NCBI RefSeq assembly: GCF_014529625.1
Contig: NZ_CP076039.1
Coordinates: forward strand, 1 to 64,000
From: Candidatus Pelagisphaera phototrophica
GTDB taxonomy: Bacteria; Verrucomicrobiota; Verrucomicrobiia; Opitutales; Opitutaceae
Reading direction: 5' to 3'
Length of the DNA: 64,000 bases
This document shows positions 51,301-59,482 of the stretch, in pieces. Position 1 is the stretch's first letter. Every line of letters starts with the position of its first letter. The notes under the pieces were generated by a model. It was not told the origin of the DNA. It saw only the letters and a program-made list of their open reading frames with translations, and did no database searches. The translations under genes and the position numbers were made by a program.

Positions 51301-51684
51301 ATCAAAATTCGGCGGGTTCGTCGGTGTGGGCGCAAATTTCCAATATCGTTCATCGACGCCCATAACCTGCATCTGAGGGGCCAAAAGGCTCATCTCCGAC
51401 CGGGAAGCGCTTCCTCTCAGCATCAAAATGGGTGCAGTTTCCATCCCTAAGCTCAACTCGATAGATTCGGCCAGCGATTCGCCTACGAATCGATCGCCGA
51501 CCGTTAGAACGTATTCAGTTTTTCCCACTCGCAGTTCCGCGAGTCGCTTTAGAGCAGCGCCAACAGAATCGCCCGCCAGCAAAGCCCCAAGAAGCACCGT
51601 CGCTCCGACCATGGTTCCGGCGACGACTCCCAGGTGGGACTTTCGGTAGTACCAAAGACTGCGTAGGAGGAACCTTAGTTGCAT
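48382..51684 (-). CDS. Large FtsX-type ABC transporter permease
   Basis: 1100 residues. One hydrophobic segment near residues 18-38, a large periplasmic domain (about 40-495), a transmembrane bundle near 500-700 (FLIIASLSLVGMLFSFSI, ALLIVVVGSLAAVPLAYG), a second periplasmic domain, then three segments near 975-1090 (HVLGGLGVILGSAGLGVVVA). This double FtsX/MacB-like layout is typical of permeases of LolCDE type that extract lipids or lipoproteins or move hydrophobic compounds. Its ATPase partner is immediately upstream (51705). It ends just before the SDR. Confidence 0.9.
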   Translation of the reverse strand: MQLRFLLRSLWYYRKSHLGVVAGTMVGATVLLGALLAGDSVGAALKRLAELRVGKTEYVLTVGDRFVGESLAESIELSLGMETAPILMLRGSASRSEMSLLAPQMQVMGVDERYWKFAPTPTNPPNFDARNTVAVNQRLAERLQLKEGESFVMRLEKPGLLSRDAPMSGSKDNVIGIRVTVSAVISDDQFGRFGLEANQISPFTLFAPINWIQEKIEYPGRANLILLKDSSNEKGKQGSKDVFTLVDPLLTLADYGLSLVDIPLAEATEIRSERVFLDKAMVAAIQKRIPLAEPVITYLANTLETSSRETPYSMVTAVDPEAAPFLDEALGSDEAVVTQWLADDLEAAVGDSLDISYYVVDQSSLLVEATSSYTIRSIVPHSGLVADSLWMPDFPGVAGAEDSSDWDAGMPLDLDRIRDNDEEYWDDFKGAPKAFISLASGEAQWSNRWGAYTGLRVPKSFQGSDELTEEIRAVLDPRMLGMQTVSLRDAALESANSPVDIGGLFIGMSFFLIIASLSLVGMLFSFSIQQVNRENALLSSLGISDKRIYSWRFAGALLIVVVGSLAAVPLAYGYTFGVLRFLETIWSENSVGSMFGVSSSLTTIAIGIVTNIGLAMGSIWFVLRKQSKTQASFRLQQGSEESGVGGSSKGRWSLKIGSAGLAGGLTLFGLSLLGKLPLQIGFFLVGFCLLAGGLGICAFRLNSARVIGGELLNLAKLGRLNNGRRPMRSLTVVGTLACGVFLVVSVAAFRKEKDTSGDDPKNGYGGYAYWAETSIPLSDPADYSGPDNLFGLDGDNAINPIRVGQGDDASCFNLNQTANPRLLSLDSSTLATRGAFTFHSIREGLDSSKGWNLLKEISDDSVVPAFVDSATLQWALKRKLGDRLVYTDNGGNTFEVELIGAISDTVFQGSLILDESVFLEKYPQHEGYQLFLLDSWDSDIEKSRSRIESVLSAWGGQVEIASDRLQSFHEVENTYIAIFHVLGGLGVILGSAGLGVVVARNLSERRHEFALMDAIGIPNRVRKKVVFSELKSLICWGMGIGICAAIVSIVPSMSHLGVVAPVLNVSILVVAILINAGFWSFLGYSRNVPALADLQRDFES

Positions 51685-51704
51685 GAGACTTAATGAAACA
51701 ACAC

Positions 51705-52379
51705 CTACCCTTGCCGCAGCTTTCCATTCTCCAACGAGTAAACTCTACCCATTCGATTCGCTAGAGCCATATTGTGAGTTACAGTCACGAGGGTCACATC
51801 GTGCTGGTTATTCAACTGAGCAAACAAGTCCGCTACTTGATCTCCCATCGAAGGGTCCAAAGAGCCGGTTGGCTCGTCAGCAAGAACGAGAGCGGGCTGA
51901 TTTATCAACGCTCTCGCAACCGCCGCCCGAAGTCGTTCGCCGCCCGATAGTTGAAAGGGCATATGATTCAACCGGTGCTCCAAACCTAATTCCTGAATCA
52001 ACTTCTTTCCCCTTTCTCTCGTCTCGTCTTCGCCCTCTTCCCAGTCACCTGCCAAGCGAGGGATTAAGACATTCTCCAAGACTGAGCATTGAGGAAGCAG
52101 GAAATGTTGCTGGAAAACAAAACCGAGTGTGTGATTCCGGAATCGGGCCCTTTCATCGGCGTCCATCCCTTCTTGGCTTTTTCCAGAAATCGAAACGGAT
52201 CCGCTCGATGGAATGTCCAAAGTCCCCAGGATACTTAACAAAGTGGTCTTTCCACAACCCGAAGGTCCTACGATGGCAATGGAGTCACCTTTCAATACTT
52301 TGAGCTCAAGTTCATCTAGCACGGTAATATCACCCGCCGGTCCTGAGTATCGCTTAACTAGATTTTGAATTTCAATCAT
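51705..52379 (-). CDS. ABC transporter ATP-binding protein (LolD/MacB-like)
   Basis: 224 residues. Walker A GPSGCGKTT (38-46), Q-loop in FVFQQHFLLPQ, signature LSGGERLRAAVARAL, Walker B LVLADEPTGSLD and the H-loop TVTHNMALA. The DEPTGSLDP form marks the MacB/LolD group. It is followed 20 bases later by the 1100-residue permease, and together they form an exporter. Being embedded in the minus-strand cluster, it probably handles that cluster's product (inference). Confidence 0.94.
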   Translation of the reverse strand: MIEIQNLVKRYSGPAGDITVLDELELKVLKGDSIAIVGPSGCGKTTLLSILGTLDIPSSGSVSISGKSQEGMDADERARFRNHTLGFVFQQHFLLPQCSVLENVLIPRLAGDWEEGEDETRERGKKLIQELGLEHRLNHMPFQLSGGERLRAAVARALINQPALVLADEPTGSLDPSMGDQVADLFAQLNNQHDVTLVTVTHNMALANRMGRVYSLENGKLRQG

Positions 52380-52398
52380 CAGTCGATAAAAAATAGAA

Positions 52399-53655
52399 TT
52401 AATCGGACACGCTCCAACGCTTCGCCTTCATTTCAAACTGAGGAAGCGTTCCCAACTTCACAACATCTACGGGTATTCTCAAAGCAAATACTTCCCTCAA
52501 CCGCTTCTGTAGCTTCATCCTCATGAGTTCGTCTTCGACATCCGAAATATTTTCCACCTGAATGCTAGCCTGAACCATAGAATCCTGCTTGCTAATACTC
52601 ACCTGGTACTCCCCAAACCCCTCAAACGAACGAATAACCGCGTCCACTGCGCTAGGGTAGAGATTGATTCCACGAACCACGACCATGTCGTCGGCACGAC
52701 CGATAATTCCCCCTTCAAGCGCAAATGCTCGAGGGTCTTCCCCTTCAATCCGAACCGGTTTTACGAGATCTCCGGTCCGATATCGGAACAACGGACTTCC
52801 ATTCCGGCCCAAAGTCGTGAGCACCAGTTCTCCTATATTTCCAAAGTCAATGGATCGACCCGTTTCAGGTTCAACCACTTCTGCATAATAGGCCTCGTGA
52901 ATTATCCTCAGAAGCTTCGGATTCTCTCTGTCGGAGTAAGTGACCGGTCCTACTTCAGTCATTCCATGATGATCGAATACTCGGGCCCCTCCCCACCCTT
53001 CCTCAATTCTACTTCTAACTTCCGCTACACTCCCCCCCGGTTCGCCTCCTACGATGATGCTTCTTACCGAGCATTTCGTTAGATCAACGTTTTCCTTTTC
53101 TGCCACATTCATCAAATGGAGGGCATAGGTTGGTGTACAGCAAACCCATTGTGGCTTGTACCGGAAAATCATCTGAAGCCGCTCAAAGCTTTGCTGTCCG
53201 CCAAGCGGGATACAACGAAGATCCACTTTTGACGCCGCCTCAAATGCGGCCCAAAATCCAATAAACGGACCAAACGAAAAAGGAAAGATTGCCGTCTCGC
53301 CCGCTTTTGCGCCACAAGCCCGCCAAATGTAAGTCCAGCTGTCGATGATCCAACTCCAACTTTCGGGCGTATCCAGCCAAGCCATAGGGCGACCCGTTGT
53401 TCCGCTCGTCTGGTGCAGTCTTGTGTAATCTTTTAAGTCATACGACAAGTTCGATCCATAGGGTGGATTCGCCCCATAATCCTCAGCAAGCTCCCGCTTA
53501 GTGGTAAAGGGCATTTTTTCAGAAAAGGCATCCAAACTATCAAAGCCCTTCGATCCTCCGCACTCAGCGATCTTAGACTGATAGAAAGCATTGCCCTTCA
53601 CCGCGATGGCTATCGCCGTGTTCAATGAGGCTAGCTGCTGTTCAGCTAGACCCAT
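52399..53655 (-). CDS. Phenylacetate-CoA ligase-like AMP-binding enzyme
   Basis: 418 residues of the PaaK-type adenylate-forming family, which activates aryl or acyl acids as adenylates and then thioesters. The phosphate loop LHQTSGTTGRPMAWLD (from about 80), VGGEPGGSVAEVRSRIEEG, the substrate/adenine region DHHGMTEVGPV, YRTGDLV and the C-terminal mobile domain with GRADDMVVVRGINLYPSAVD are all present. Catalytic lysine candidate is in the last segment (EMKAKRW). It overlaps by one base with the 53656 gene, so they are translationally linked. Confidence 0.9.
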   Translation of the reverse strand: MGLAEQQLASLNTAIAIAVKGNAFYQSKIAECGGSKGFDSLDAFSEKMPFTTKRELAEDYGANPPYGSNLSYDLKDYTRLHQTSGTTGRPMAWLDTPESWSWIIDSWTYIWRACGAKAGETAIFPFSFGPFIGFWAAFEAASKVDLRCIPLGGQQSFERLQMIFRYKPQWVCCTPTYALHLMNVAEKENVDLTKCSVRSIIVGGEPGGSVAEVRSRIEEGWGGARVFDHHGMTEVGPVTYSDRENPKLLRIIHEAYYAEVVEPETGRSIDFGNIGELVLTTLGRNGSPLFRYRTGDLVKPVRIEGEDPRAFALEGGIIGRADDMVVVRGINLYPSAVDAVIRSFEGFGEYQVSISKQDSMVQASIQVENISDVEDELMRMKLQKRLREVFALRIPVDVVKLGTLPQFEMKAKRWSVSD

Positions 53656-54186
53656 CTACCCTTGTGTATCGCTTTCCGAAATCGCTGCCGGAGGAGGACT
53701 CTTCGCATGGGCAGGTGCAGGAGCTGGCTTGTAAACCGTAACGAGACACCCCCCGAGAGCCGCCAATACGATGCCTAAGAAAAACTGCCATGGAACGGCG
53801 GATACACCCCCCTGAGGGGGGTGAAGCTTCATGGATACGATAGCATTCACCACTGGCGCACCCGCAAACACAATGGACATTACAGCCGCTGGAGTACCTT
53901 TGGCCCCAAAGGCGAGTAGAATGCAAAATGCGCCCAGAGCTCCCAAGAGGCCCGCTACAAAGGAAAGGGAAATTCCTTTCATCGGAAACGTGAATGCAGC
54001 CCCTTGAAACTTAAGCAGGATAATCGGAACGATGATCGCGATTACGAGATAAGCCACTCCGACAAACAGAAATGCTTTGTACCTACCCAAAACAGGATCT
54101 TTCATCGCGATTTGACCGGTGTGGAGGAAAATGCCGTATAGCCCGAAAAAGAGAGCCGTCATTAAAGAGTAGATAAGCCAATTCAT
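53656..54186 (-). CDS. Small DMT/EamA-like membrane protein
   Basis: 176 residues with five hydrophobic segments (about 2-20, 38-60, 72-92, 96-115, 128-148) and a Pro/Ala-rich tail. The first segment LIYSLMTALFFGLYGIFLHTG and the pattern GLLGALGAFCILLAFGAKG resemble a half-length drug/metabolite transporter. Such halves may dimerise. It lies between a thioesterase and the PaaK-like gene, which it touches end to end, in line with a membrane step for the cluster product (inference). Confidence 0.75.
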   Translation of the reverse strand: MNWLIYSLMTALFFGLYGIFLHTGQIAMKDPVLGRYKAFLFVGVAYLVIAIIVPIILLKFQGAAFTFPMKGISLSFVAGLLGALGAFCILLAFGAKGTPAAVMSIVFAGAPVVNAIVSMKLHPPQGGVSAVPWQFFLGIVLAALGGCLVTVYKPAPAPAHAKSPPPAAISESDTQG

Positions 54187-54235
54187 AGAATTTTATAGGA
54201 TATATTATATTATTAAGGTGAATACAGAAAAATAG

Positions 54236-54700
54236 CTACAGATGCTGCGATTCTTGAGCGGCCTTGAGTTTCTCCTGCAACTCAGGCGGAATTTCAATCG
54301 ACACGATCTCTCCAGTATCCCGATCAAGCCGGACACTGGCGGTAACAACACGACCCGAGGCGATCAGCACATCATCAGGCTCGGTTTCTTTGAAGAAGTA
54401 GTAGAGGCAGCGCAACGATCTCCGACGAATTTCCTGGATCGTGAGCCGAATCTTTATTCGGTCTTCGAAGCGGATCGGCTTGAAAAAATCGCAGGACGCT
54501 TGAACCCGCGGCCAACCTACTGAGACATCGCCTATTCTTTCGTGCACTCCATGACCCAACGAACGGAAAAACGCGTGTTCAGTCACTTCCATATACCGGT
54601 AAAAATTCGAGAAATGGACGATTCCCGCCATATCGGTCTCTGCGAATTCCACTATCCGCTCGTATTCAAAACAATATGGCTGTGGCTCTAGTCTACTCAT
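54236..54700 (-). CDS. Hotdog-fold acyl-CoA thioesterase (YbgC/4HBT type)
   Basis: 154 residues from the ATG at 54698-54700; the frame is open to 54736 but the earlier residues lie within the glycosyltransferase gene. The 4HBT motif is clear: FAETDMAGIVHFSNFYRYMEV, with the catalytic Asp at about 23. Such enzymes hydrolyse acyl- or aroyl-CoA/ACP thioesters. Its start overlaps the end of the glycosyltransferase by eight bases, implying coupling. Confidence 0.9.
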   Translation of the reverse strand: MSRLEPQPYCFEYERIVEFAETDMAGIVHFSNFYRYMEVTEHAFFRSLGHGVHERIGDVSVGWPRVQASCDFFKPIRFEDRIKIRLTIQEIRRRSLRCLYYFFKETEPDDVLIASGRVVTASVRLDRDTGEIVSIEIPPELQEKLKAAQESQHL

Positions 54701-56000
54701 TTTTAGATATTGATTGTACCAATGATTCCACGGCATTGATAAACGAGTTCTTCATTGCCTCCGTAGAATAATGCTGTTCCACCCCAAATCGACCCCGGTC
54801 CCCAATTTCCAACAGTCTTTCCGGTGTCTCCAATAAGTCGTGCCAGGCAGCAGCAAGTTTTTCAGGGCTATCCATATCGACGCATACGCCCCCTCCGCTT
54901 GACTCGATCAATTCGGGAAACGCCGAGCGATTCGGCTGAACCACAGGCACCGAAGCGGCCATCGCCTCGATCACATACAACCCAAAAGCTTCCTCGTATT
55001 GAACTGGGACCGTAAAGACAGAGAGCCCACTCAGAAAATCCTGTTTTTCTTCGCGTGAAATATTGGGTCGCCACCCAACGGCATCGGTTAGGCCCGAATC
55101 AGACAGCTTCTTCTTCAGAGAATCTACAAGAGGAACATCCCCTTGCGTCATTGCTCCAGCTATTTCAAGTCGGCAATTTTCATTACCCAGCTGAATACGT
55201 AGATGAATGAACGCGTCCACTAAGAACGTGAGTCCCTTGACTTCACACATCCGAGCCAAGTATCCGATCGCGGGAACATTTAACGACTTTCTGCCTCGAA
55301 AGCCTTCGAGGTTTATCCCATTGTACTGGGTTTTTATCACCCCTTCATCCAAGCCCAGTCGTTTTTCCATCAGACGACCATAAAAATTGCTCGGTCCCAA
55401 CAGTAGGTCGGCGTCTCGACAGCGCTCTGCCATTAACGTCCAGCACCGTTCACGGAACTCGTCTGGAAGCGAATCTAAAAAGGAATCCTCACCCTGGAAA
55501 CAGCAAACCACTGGTATGTCCCACTGCTTCTTTATTTCCCTTGCTAATCCGGACTGCAGCGCCGTCGACAAACAAAGTACATCCGGCCGGCCATGATCAT
55601 TGATCCATGAATACAATTTGCGAAGTTCCTTTTCGAAGTCCGCACCATCCAGTCGCAGCATTTCGAAGGTCATTTCGCCATGATCACGTGCGGAAGTCAT
55701 ATGACTCCGCTTCGCCACAGATTGCAAAAGCCCGGGTTTGTTTAGCAGTCGATCCATCCACTCCGGGGAATGCCGAAAGATCGAAAACTTCTGCTGCAGG
55801 TAAATATTGATGCCTCCGAAAAATACCGGTGAATCCGAGTCGAGCCCTTCAGGTTCTTCGTCTAGCATCAAAGGCAGATACATAGGTAGCAGTTCCGCCT
55901 CATGCCCCGATTGAATTAACGCATTCGCAAGAGCATTGTCACGCATACACGCTCCACAATAGTAGCTTCCTGTCCCTGGCGTTAAAAAAGTGATCTTCAT
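54693..56000 (-). CDS. Glycosyltransferase family 4-like protein
   Basis: 435 residues, GT-B fold. N-terminus KITFLTPGTGSYYCGACMRD is typical of one bacterial GT4 subgroup; acceptor-side LCLSTALQSGLAREIKK; the donor-binding C-terminal half has IGYLARMCEVKGLTFLVDA, VGWRPNISREEK and the GT4 signature EEAFGLYVIEAMAASVPVV (E-x7-E). Probably a nucleotide-sugar-dependent transferase acting in the cytoplasm. Position in the cluster suggests that the product is glycosylated (inference). Confidence 0.92.
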   Translation of the reverse strand: MKITFLTPGTGSYYCGACMRDNALANALIQSGHEAELLPMYLPLMLDEEPEGLDSDSPVFFGGINIYLQQKFSIFRHSPEWMDRLLNKPGLLQSVAKRSHMTSARDHGEMTFEMLRLDGADFEKELRKLYSWINDHGRPDVLCLSTALQSGLAREIKKQWDIPVVCCFQGEDSFLDSLPDEFRERCWTLMAERCRDADLLLGPSNFYGRLMEKRLGLDEGVIKTQYNGINLEGFRGRKSLNVPAIGYLARMCEVKGLTFLVDAFIHLRIQLGNENCRLEIAGAMTQGDVPLVDSLKKKLSDSGLTDAVGWRPNISREEKQDFLSGLSVFTVPVQYEEAFGLYVIEAMAASVPVVQPNRSAFPELIESSGGGVCVDMDSPEKLAAAWHDLLETPERLLEIGDRGRFGVEQHYSTEAMKNSFINAVESLVQSISKNE

Positions 56001-56143
56001 CTAGAAATCAGGCAAAAAATCCTGCCGACGCCCGAAGGCTAGCTCGACTGATGGAGACTTAAGTAAAGTCCCGCCCGACGCAAGACGATGCGGGTTTCCT
56101 CGCCAAAAACCAGTGAAAAATTCAGTGGGTGCTCTGTCTGAAT

Positions 56144-57400
56144 TTAAGCACTAGCCCTTACCGATGGGCCGCCGTGAGATAGAGGCTCAGGAAGTTCCGT
56201 TATTTCGCCGATCGCTGCCATCAATGGACCGAAATCTTTGCCTACCAAATCGCCGATCAAGCAATCCGTCAAAGTACCTCTCAACTCCGCATGGTTGCGA
56301 ATCAGCTTACCAAAACTAAAATCGTTGTCATAGAAGGCATAAACTAAGCTTCGCATCGTTTCGATCGCACTGCACAGTTGTTCACCGTAATCGTTGAAAC
56401 GCGATGCGGACGTGTCTCCTGCTTCGAGAGCCGCGTCAATCGCGTCCGCTGCCATTTCACCGCTCTTCAACGCGAGGAAGACTCCCGACGAAAAGACGGG
56501 GTCAAGGAAGGCAAAAGCATCTCCGGTCAACACGATTCCGTCACCTGCACAATGCTCGGACCGGTAAGAATACTCTCCCGTTACCCAATATTCGCCAAAC
56601 TGTTCACCGCATGAAAGGTGGTCCTTAATCCAAACGTTATTCTCAATTTCCCGCTCGAATATGGCTTTCGGATCGCGTGTATCCTGATAGAGGTAATCCC
56701 GTTCCGCTACGATTCCGGAACTCACAATATCGTCCTGCATGGGAATGTTCCAAAACCATCCGCGGTCCTCTAAGTAAGCCACGGTCGTGGCTCCTTCGTC
56801 TAGGCCGGGATCTCGCTTCGCTCCCTTGTAGAGGGTCCAGATCGCGATTTTGTTCAGCTTGGGATCTCGTTTTCTCCAGCGTTTCTTCGACTGGAACAGA
56901 CCGTCGCGACCCGAAGCGTCTACTGTCATGGAAGCTCGGAGCTCAAACCGACTTCCCCTCTTGTCCTCAGCAATCACGCCGACTACTTTTTCTTCCTCGT
57001 AAATAAAGTCGACTACCTGGGTTTCCTCACGGACTTCAGCACCCTTGCTCCGGGCGTTATCGAGCATCAGCTCGTCAAACTCTGACCGCTTCACCTGCCA
57101 AGTAGTCGCCGCCGGATGATCTAAGTGCTGGAAAAAGTAAAAAGGAGCGGACATCTTGCCGTCGCTCGTAACAAACTGCACGCTGTTTTTTTTGGTGTAA
57201 GCCCGCTCGTTTAACTTCTCGACGATCCCTAAACGATCGAAAGTAAAATAGCAAAAGGGCATGAGCGACTCGCCCACGTGATAACGAGGAAACTTCGATT
57301 TTTCCAAGATGACGACGTTCCTCCCCTTTTCCGCTAACAACGCCCCAACGGTCGAACCTGCAGGTCCTCCGCCAATCACTATCGCATCGTATTCTTTCAT
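56144..57400 (-). CDS. FAD-dependent oxidoreductase, halogenase-like family
   Basis: 418 residues. FAD motif VIGGGPAGSTVGALLAEKG; then the flavin-halogenase-type segment FPRYHVGESLMPF (37-49), VDASGRDG, the halogenase motif GWFWNIP (consensus GWxWxIP) and the second FAD motif LTGDAFAFLDPVFSSGV. It therefore belongs to the tryptophan-halogenase/geranylgeranyl-reductase clan, whose members chlorinate or hydroxylate aromatics, sometimes only on carrier-bound substrates. Halogenation and hydroxylation cannot be told apart from sequence. It is 143 bases upstream of the glycosyltransferase. Confidence 0.9.
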   Translation of the reverse strand: MKEYDAIVIGGGPAGSTVGALLAEKGRNVVILEKSKFPRYHVGESLMPFCYFTFDRLGIVEKLNERAYTKKNSVQFVTSDGKMSAPFYFFQHLDHPAATTWQVKRSEFDELMLDNARSKGAEVREETQVVDFIYEEEKVVGVIAEDKRGSRFELRASMTVDASGRDGLFQSKKRWRKRDPKLNKIAIWTLYKGAKRDPGLDEGATTVAYLEDRGWFWNIPMQDDIVSSGIVAERDYLYQDTRDPKAIFEREIENNVWIKDHLSCGEQFGEYWVTGEYSYRSEHCAGDGIVLTGDAFAFLDPVFSSGVFLALKSGEMAADAIDAALEAGDTSASRFNDYGEQLCSAIETMRSLVYAFYDNDFSFGKLIRNHAELRGTLTDCLIGDLVGKDFGPLMAAIGEITELPEPLSHGGPSVRASA

Positions 57401-57514
57401 TTTGCTTTCGCTCTTTGTTTATCGGATTACGTTTCCTTTCGCCAAATCATTACTTTCGTCCCGAAGACTTATTTTTTCAACTATTCGCCGACCGCCATTC
57501 AGCTTCAATCTAGT

Positions 57515-58018
57515 TCAACAATGGTTCAAAACTCTTTCATCCATAGTAAACGCTATTTTCGATTTCCATAAGCCTTCAGACGAGCGGAAGAATCTCGATA
57601 ATCGACGCGAGCTCGTTCTCCCCCCATTAACCAATTGATTACATCTCCCATAAAGAATCGAATCTTCGCTAAAGCCAACCCGTTTCTGGCACACCAAGGG
57701 AGCTTGAATGAAGAAAAAACCCTTCTGACGGCGACCAAGGGCGTATTGCATCCGGTTCAAGATACTTCCCTAAGGCTCTTCTCCCTCCACAATGGCACTG
57801 CGCGCTTCCCGTCGAAAGTGGTCTAGCTGGATCCGAGTCGCTCCATGTTCAACCGGTTTCCACGTAGGCTCGGCAAAAAGAACGACTTCCCGCACGCACC
57901 CGCTACCCTCATTCGTTTCCTTGAGAACCTCCAAGCCCATTCCAGAACGATGGAAGTCAGCCAGCGTCGAGGCCATGTCTTTATTATGCACGATTAAATC
58001 TCGATAGGGACGCGGCAT
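57515..58018 (-). pseudogene. Chorismate-lyase-like (UbiC/DUF98 type) gene, interrupted
   Basis: The frame starting at the ATG 58016-58018 (PRPYRDLIVHNKDMASTLAD, VREVVLFAEPTWKPVEHG, ATRIQLDHFRREAR, EGEEP) resembles chorismate-lyase-like proteins, with PYR-LIVH-DMxxTL and VExGAxRI-type motifs. It is cut by TAG at 57770-57772. The same frame then continues with GSILNRMQYALGRRQKGFFF and an LYGR block, again family-like, to 57515. The upstream frame also has a stop (TGA) close to the ATG. It is probably inactive. If once active, it would have supplied 4-hydroxybenzoate or a related aromatic acid. Confidence 0.55.
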
Positions 58019-58140
58019 TTCAGAGTCTTCGATTCAGTGGAAAGAACCAGCGGACAAACTCAATTCGTCTACGATGTGCTCTAAAAAACCGGGGGATAGA
58101 TCCACGGTAAACTGTTCTCTCCCGATCAGATCAGTGAAAT

Positions 58141-59472
58141 TTATACAAGACGCGAGGTCACATGCTTAGGAAGGAAGAACTTGAAAAGCAGGTTGTCGAC
58201 GCAAAGCAGGCCACGGCGATGCAAGCGAATGTTTTCACTGTCATATTCAAGGAGTCCCTCTTCTGCGAGCTCCTTGAGCTCGTTATTATACCGCTCTGAC
58301 AAATCAACCTCAAACTTCGTTCTAAAGTAGTCGATCGAAACGTGACCTAATTTCATCTGGAGCAAGAACTCCCGAATCATTCGTTCCTCCACATTCGTCT
58401 TCAATGCCCGATGCACTGGAAGTTCCCCTTTCTCGATCGCTTCCGCGTACTGAGTGATTTCGTTTACGTTTTGGTAATGCACACCCGCGATGTGAGAAAT
58501 GGATGCGACCCCTAGACCGAGCAAGTCCGCTCCCGTCCAAAGCTCGTCACGGTAGATGAACTTTGTCTTATCCGGATTGAGGACAGCGGTGTATCCACTG
58601 CTAATCGAGTACCCCGCGCTCTCCAGAGCCTCGAAGGCCTCTTTGACCCAACGACGTTTCACTTGCCAGTCAGCAACCGGAGCGGTCAACGATCCGCTTT
58701 CCTTCATCTCTTTGTAAATCGTCGTGTTGTACGGAATCTCCATCTGGTAGATGGTCACGCTATCGGGCCGAAGCTTCAGCGTCTCTTCGATATTGCGCTG
58801 CCAATTCGCTTCCGTCTCCTCGAGCATCCCGGCGATCAGATCGATGTTGATCTGATCAAAGCCCTCACTTTTGGCCGCCTCGTAAGCCTTGTAAACCTCG
58901 GGAGCCTTGTGGGCTCGCCCGTTGATTTCCAGAATGCGGCCATCAAAATTTTCGATTCCCAAACTCAGTCGCGTAACCCCGATATCCTTGATCGCTTTGA
59001 CTTTCCGCGGATTGAGTGTTCCCGGCTCCCCTTCAAACGCAACCTCTTCTGCCTCGTCCCATGGCAGGATCGCCTTCATCCTATCGGTCAATTCCGTAAG
59101 CTGCGGCCCCGAAAGATAAGACGGTGTACCCCCCCCAAAATAGACAAACCGTGGCTTTCGCCCCGCTATGCGCGGCTTCTTGGCAAAATACTCAAGTTCG
59201 GTTATCGTTTTGTCCAAATAGTCCTTTATCTCCGAGGCATTCTTATCCGTGTAGACCCGGAAATAGCAGAAGTGACAACGCTTGCGGCAAAAAGGAATGT
59301 GATGGTATATCCCCAAGGACGCCCCATCATCAAACGGCTGCTCGAAGGCCGCCTCCACTTCCTTTAAATTATCTGGCGACCAGAAGGAAAAGGGAGGGTA
59401 ATTAGAAATAAAATAGTTGCCCGCTTCCGTGGGTGCTTTCTTAGGCTCAACAGCCTTTGCAATAGAACTCAT
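58141..59472 (-). CDS. HemN-like radical SAM protein (coproporphyrinogen oxidase family)
   Basis: 443 residues from the ATG at 59470-59472; an upstream frame to 59538 overlaps the propeller gene. The radical SAM CxxxCxxC is CRKRCHFC (62-69), followed by FVYFGGGTPSYLS, EGEPGTLNPRKVKAI, RLSLGIENFDGRILEINGR and DLIAGMLEETEANW, plus a C-terminal HemN domain. The group includes true coproporphyrinogen III oxidases, HemW haem chaperones and radical SAM methyltransferases/cyclopropanases. It has no haem genes beside it and starts 11 bases after a propeller lipoprotein, so a specialised role is possible. Confidence 0.88.
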   Translation of the reverse strand: MSSIAKAVEPKKAPTEAGNYFISNYPPFSFWSPDNLKEVEAAFEQPFDDGASLGIYHHIPFCRKRCHFCYFRVYTDKNASEIKDYLDKTITELEYFAKKPRIAGRKPRFVYFGGGTPSYLSGPQLTELTDRMKAILPWDEAEEVAFEGEPGTLNPRKVKAIKDIGVTRLSLGIENFDGRILEINGRAHKAPEVYKAYEAAKSEGFDQINIDLIAGMLEETEANWQRNIEETLKLRPDSVTIYQMEIPYNTTIYKEMKESGSLTAPVADWQVKRRWVKEAFEALESAGYSISSGYTAVLNPDKTKFIYRDELWTGADLLGLGVASISHIAGVHYQNVNEITQYAEAIEKGELPVHRALKTNVEERMIREFLLQMKLGHVSIDYFRTKFEVDLSERYNNELKELAEEGLLEYDSENIRLHRRGLLCVDNLLFKFFLPKHVTSRLV

Positions 59473-59482
59473 TGTGGTTGCA

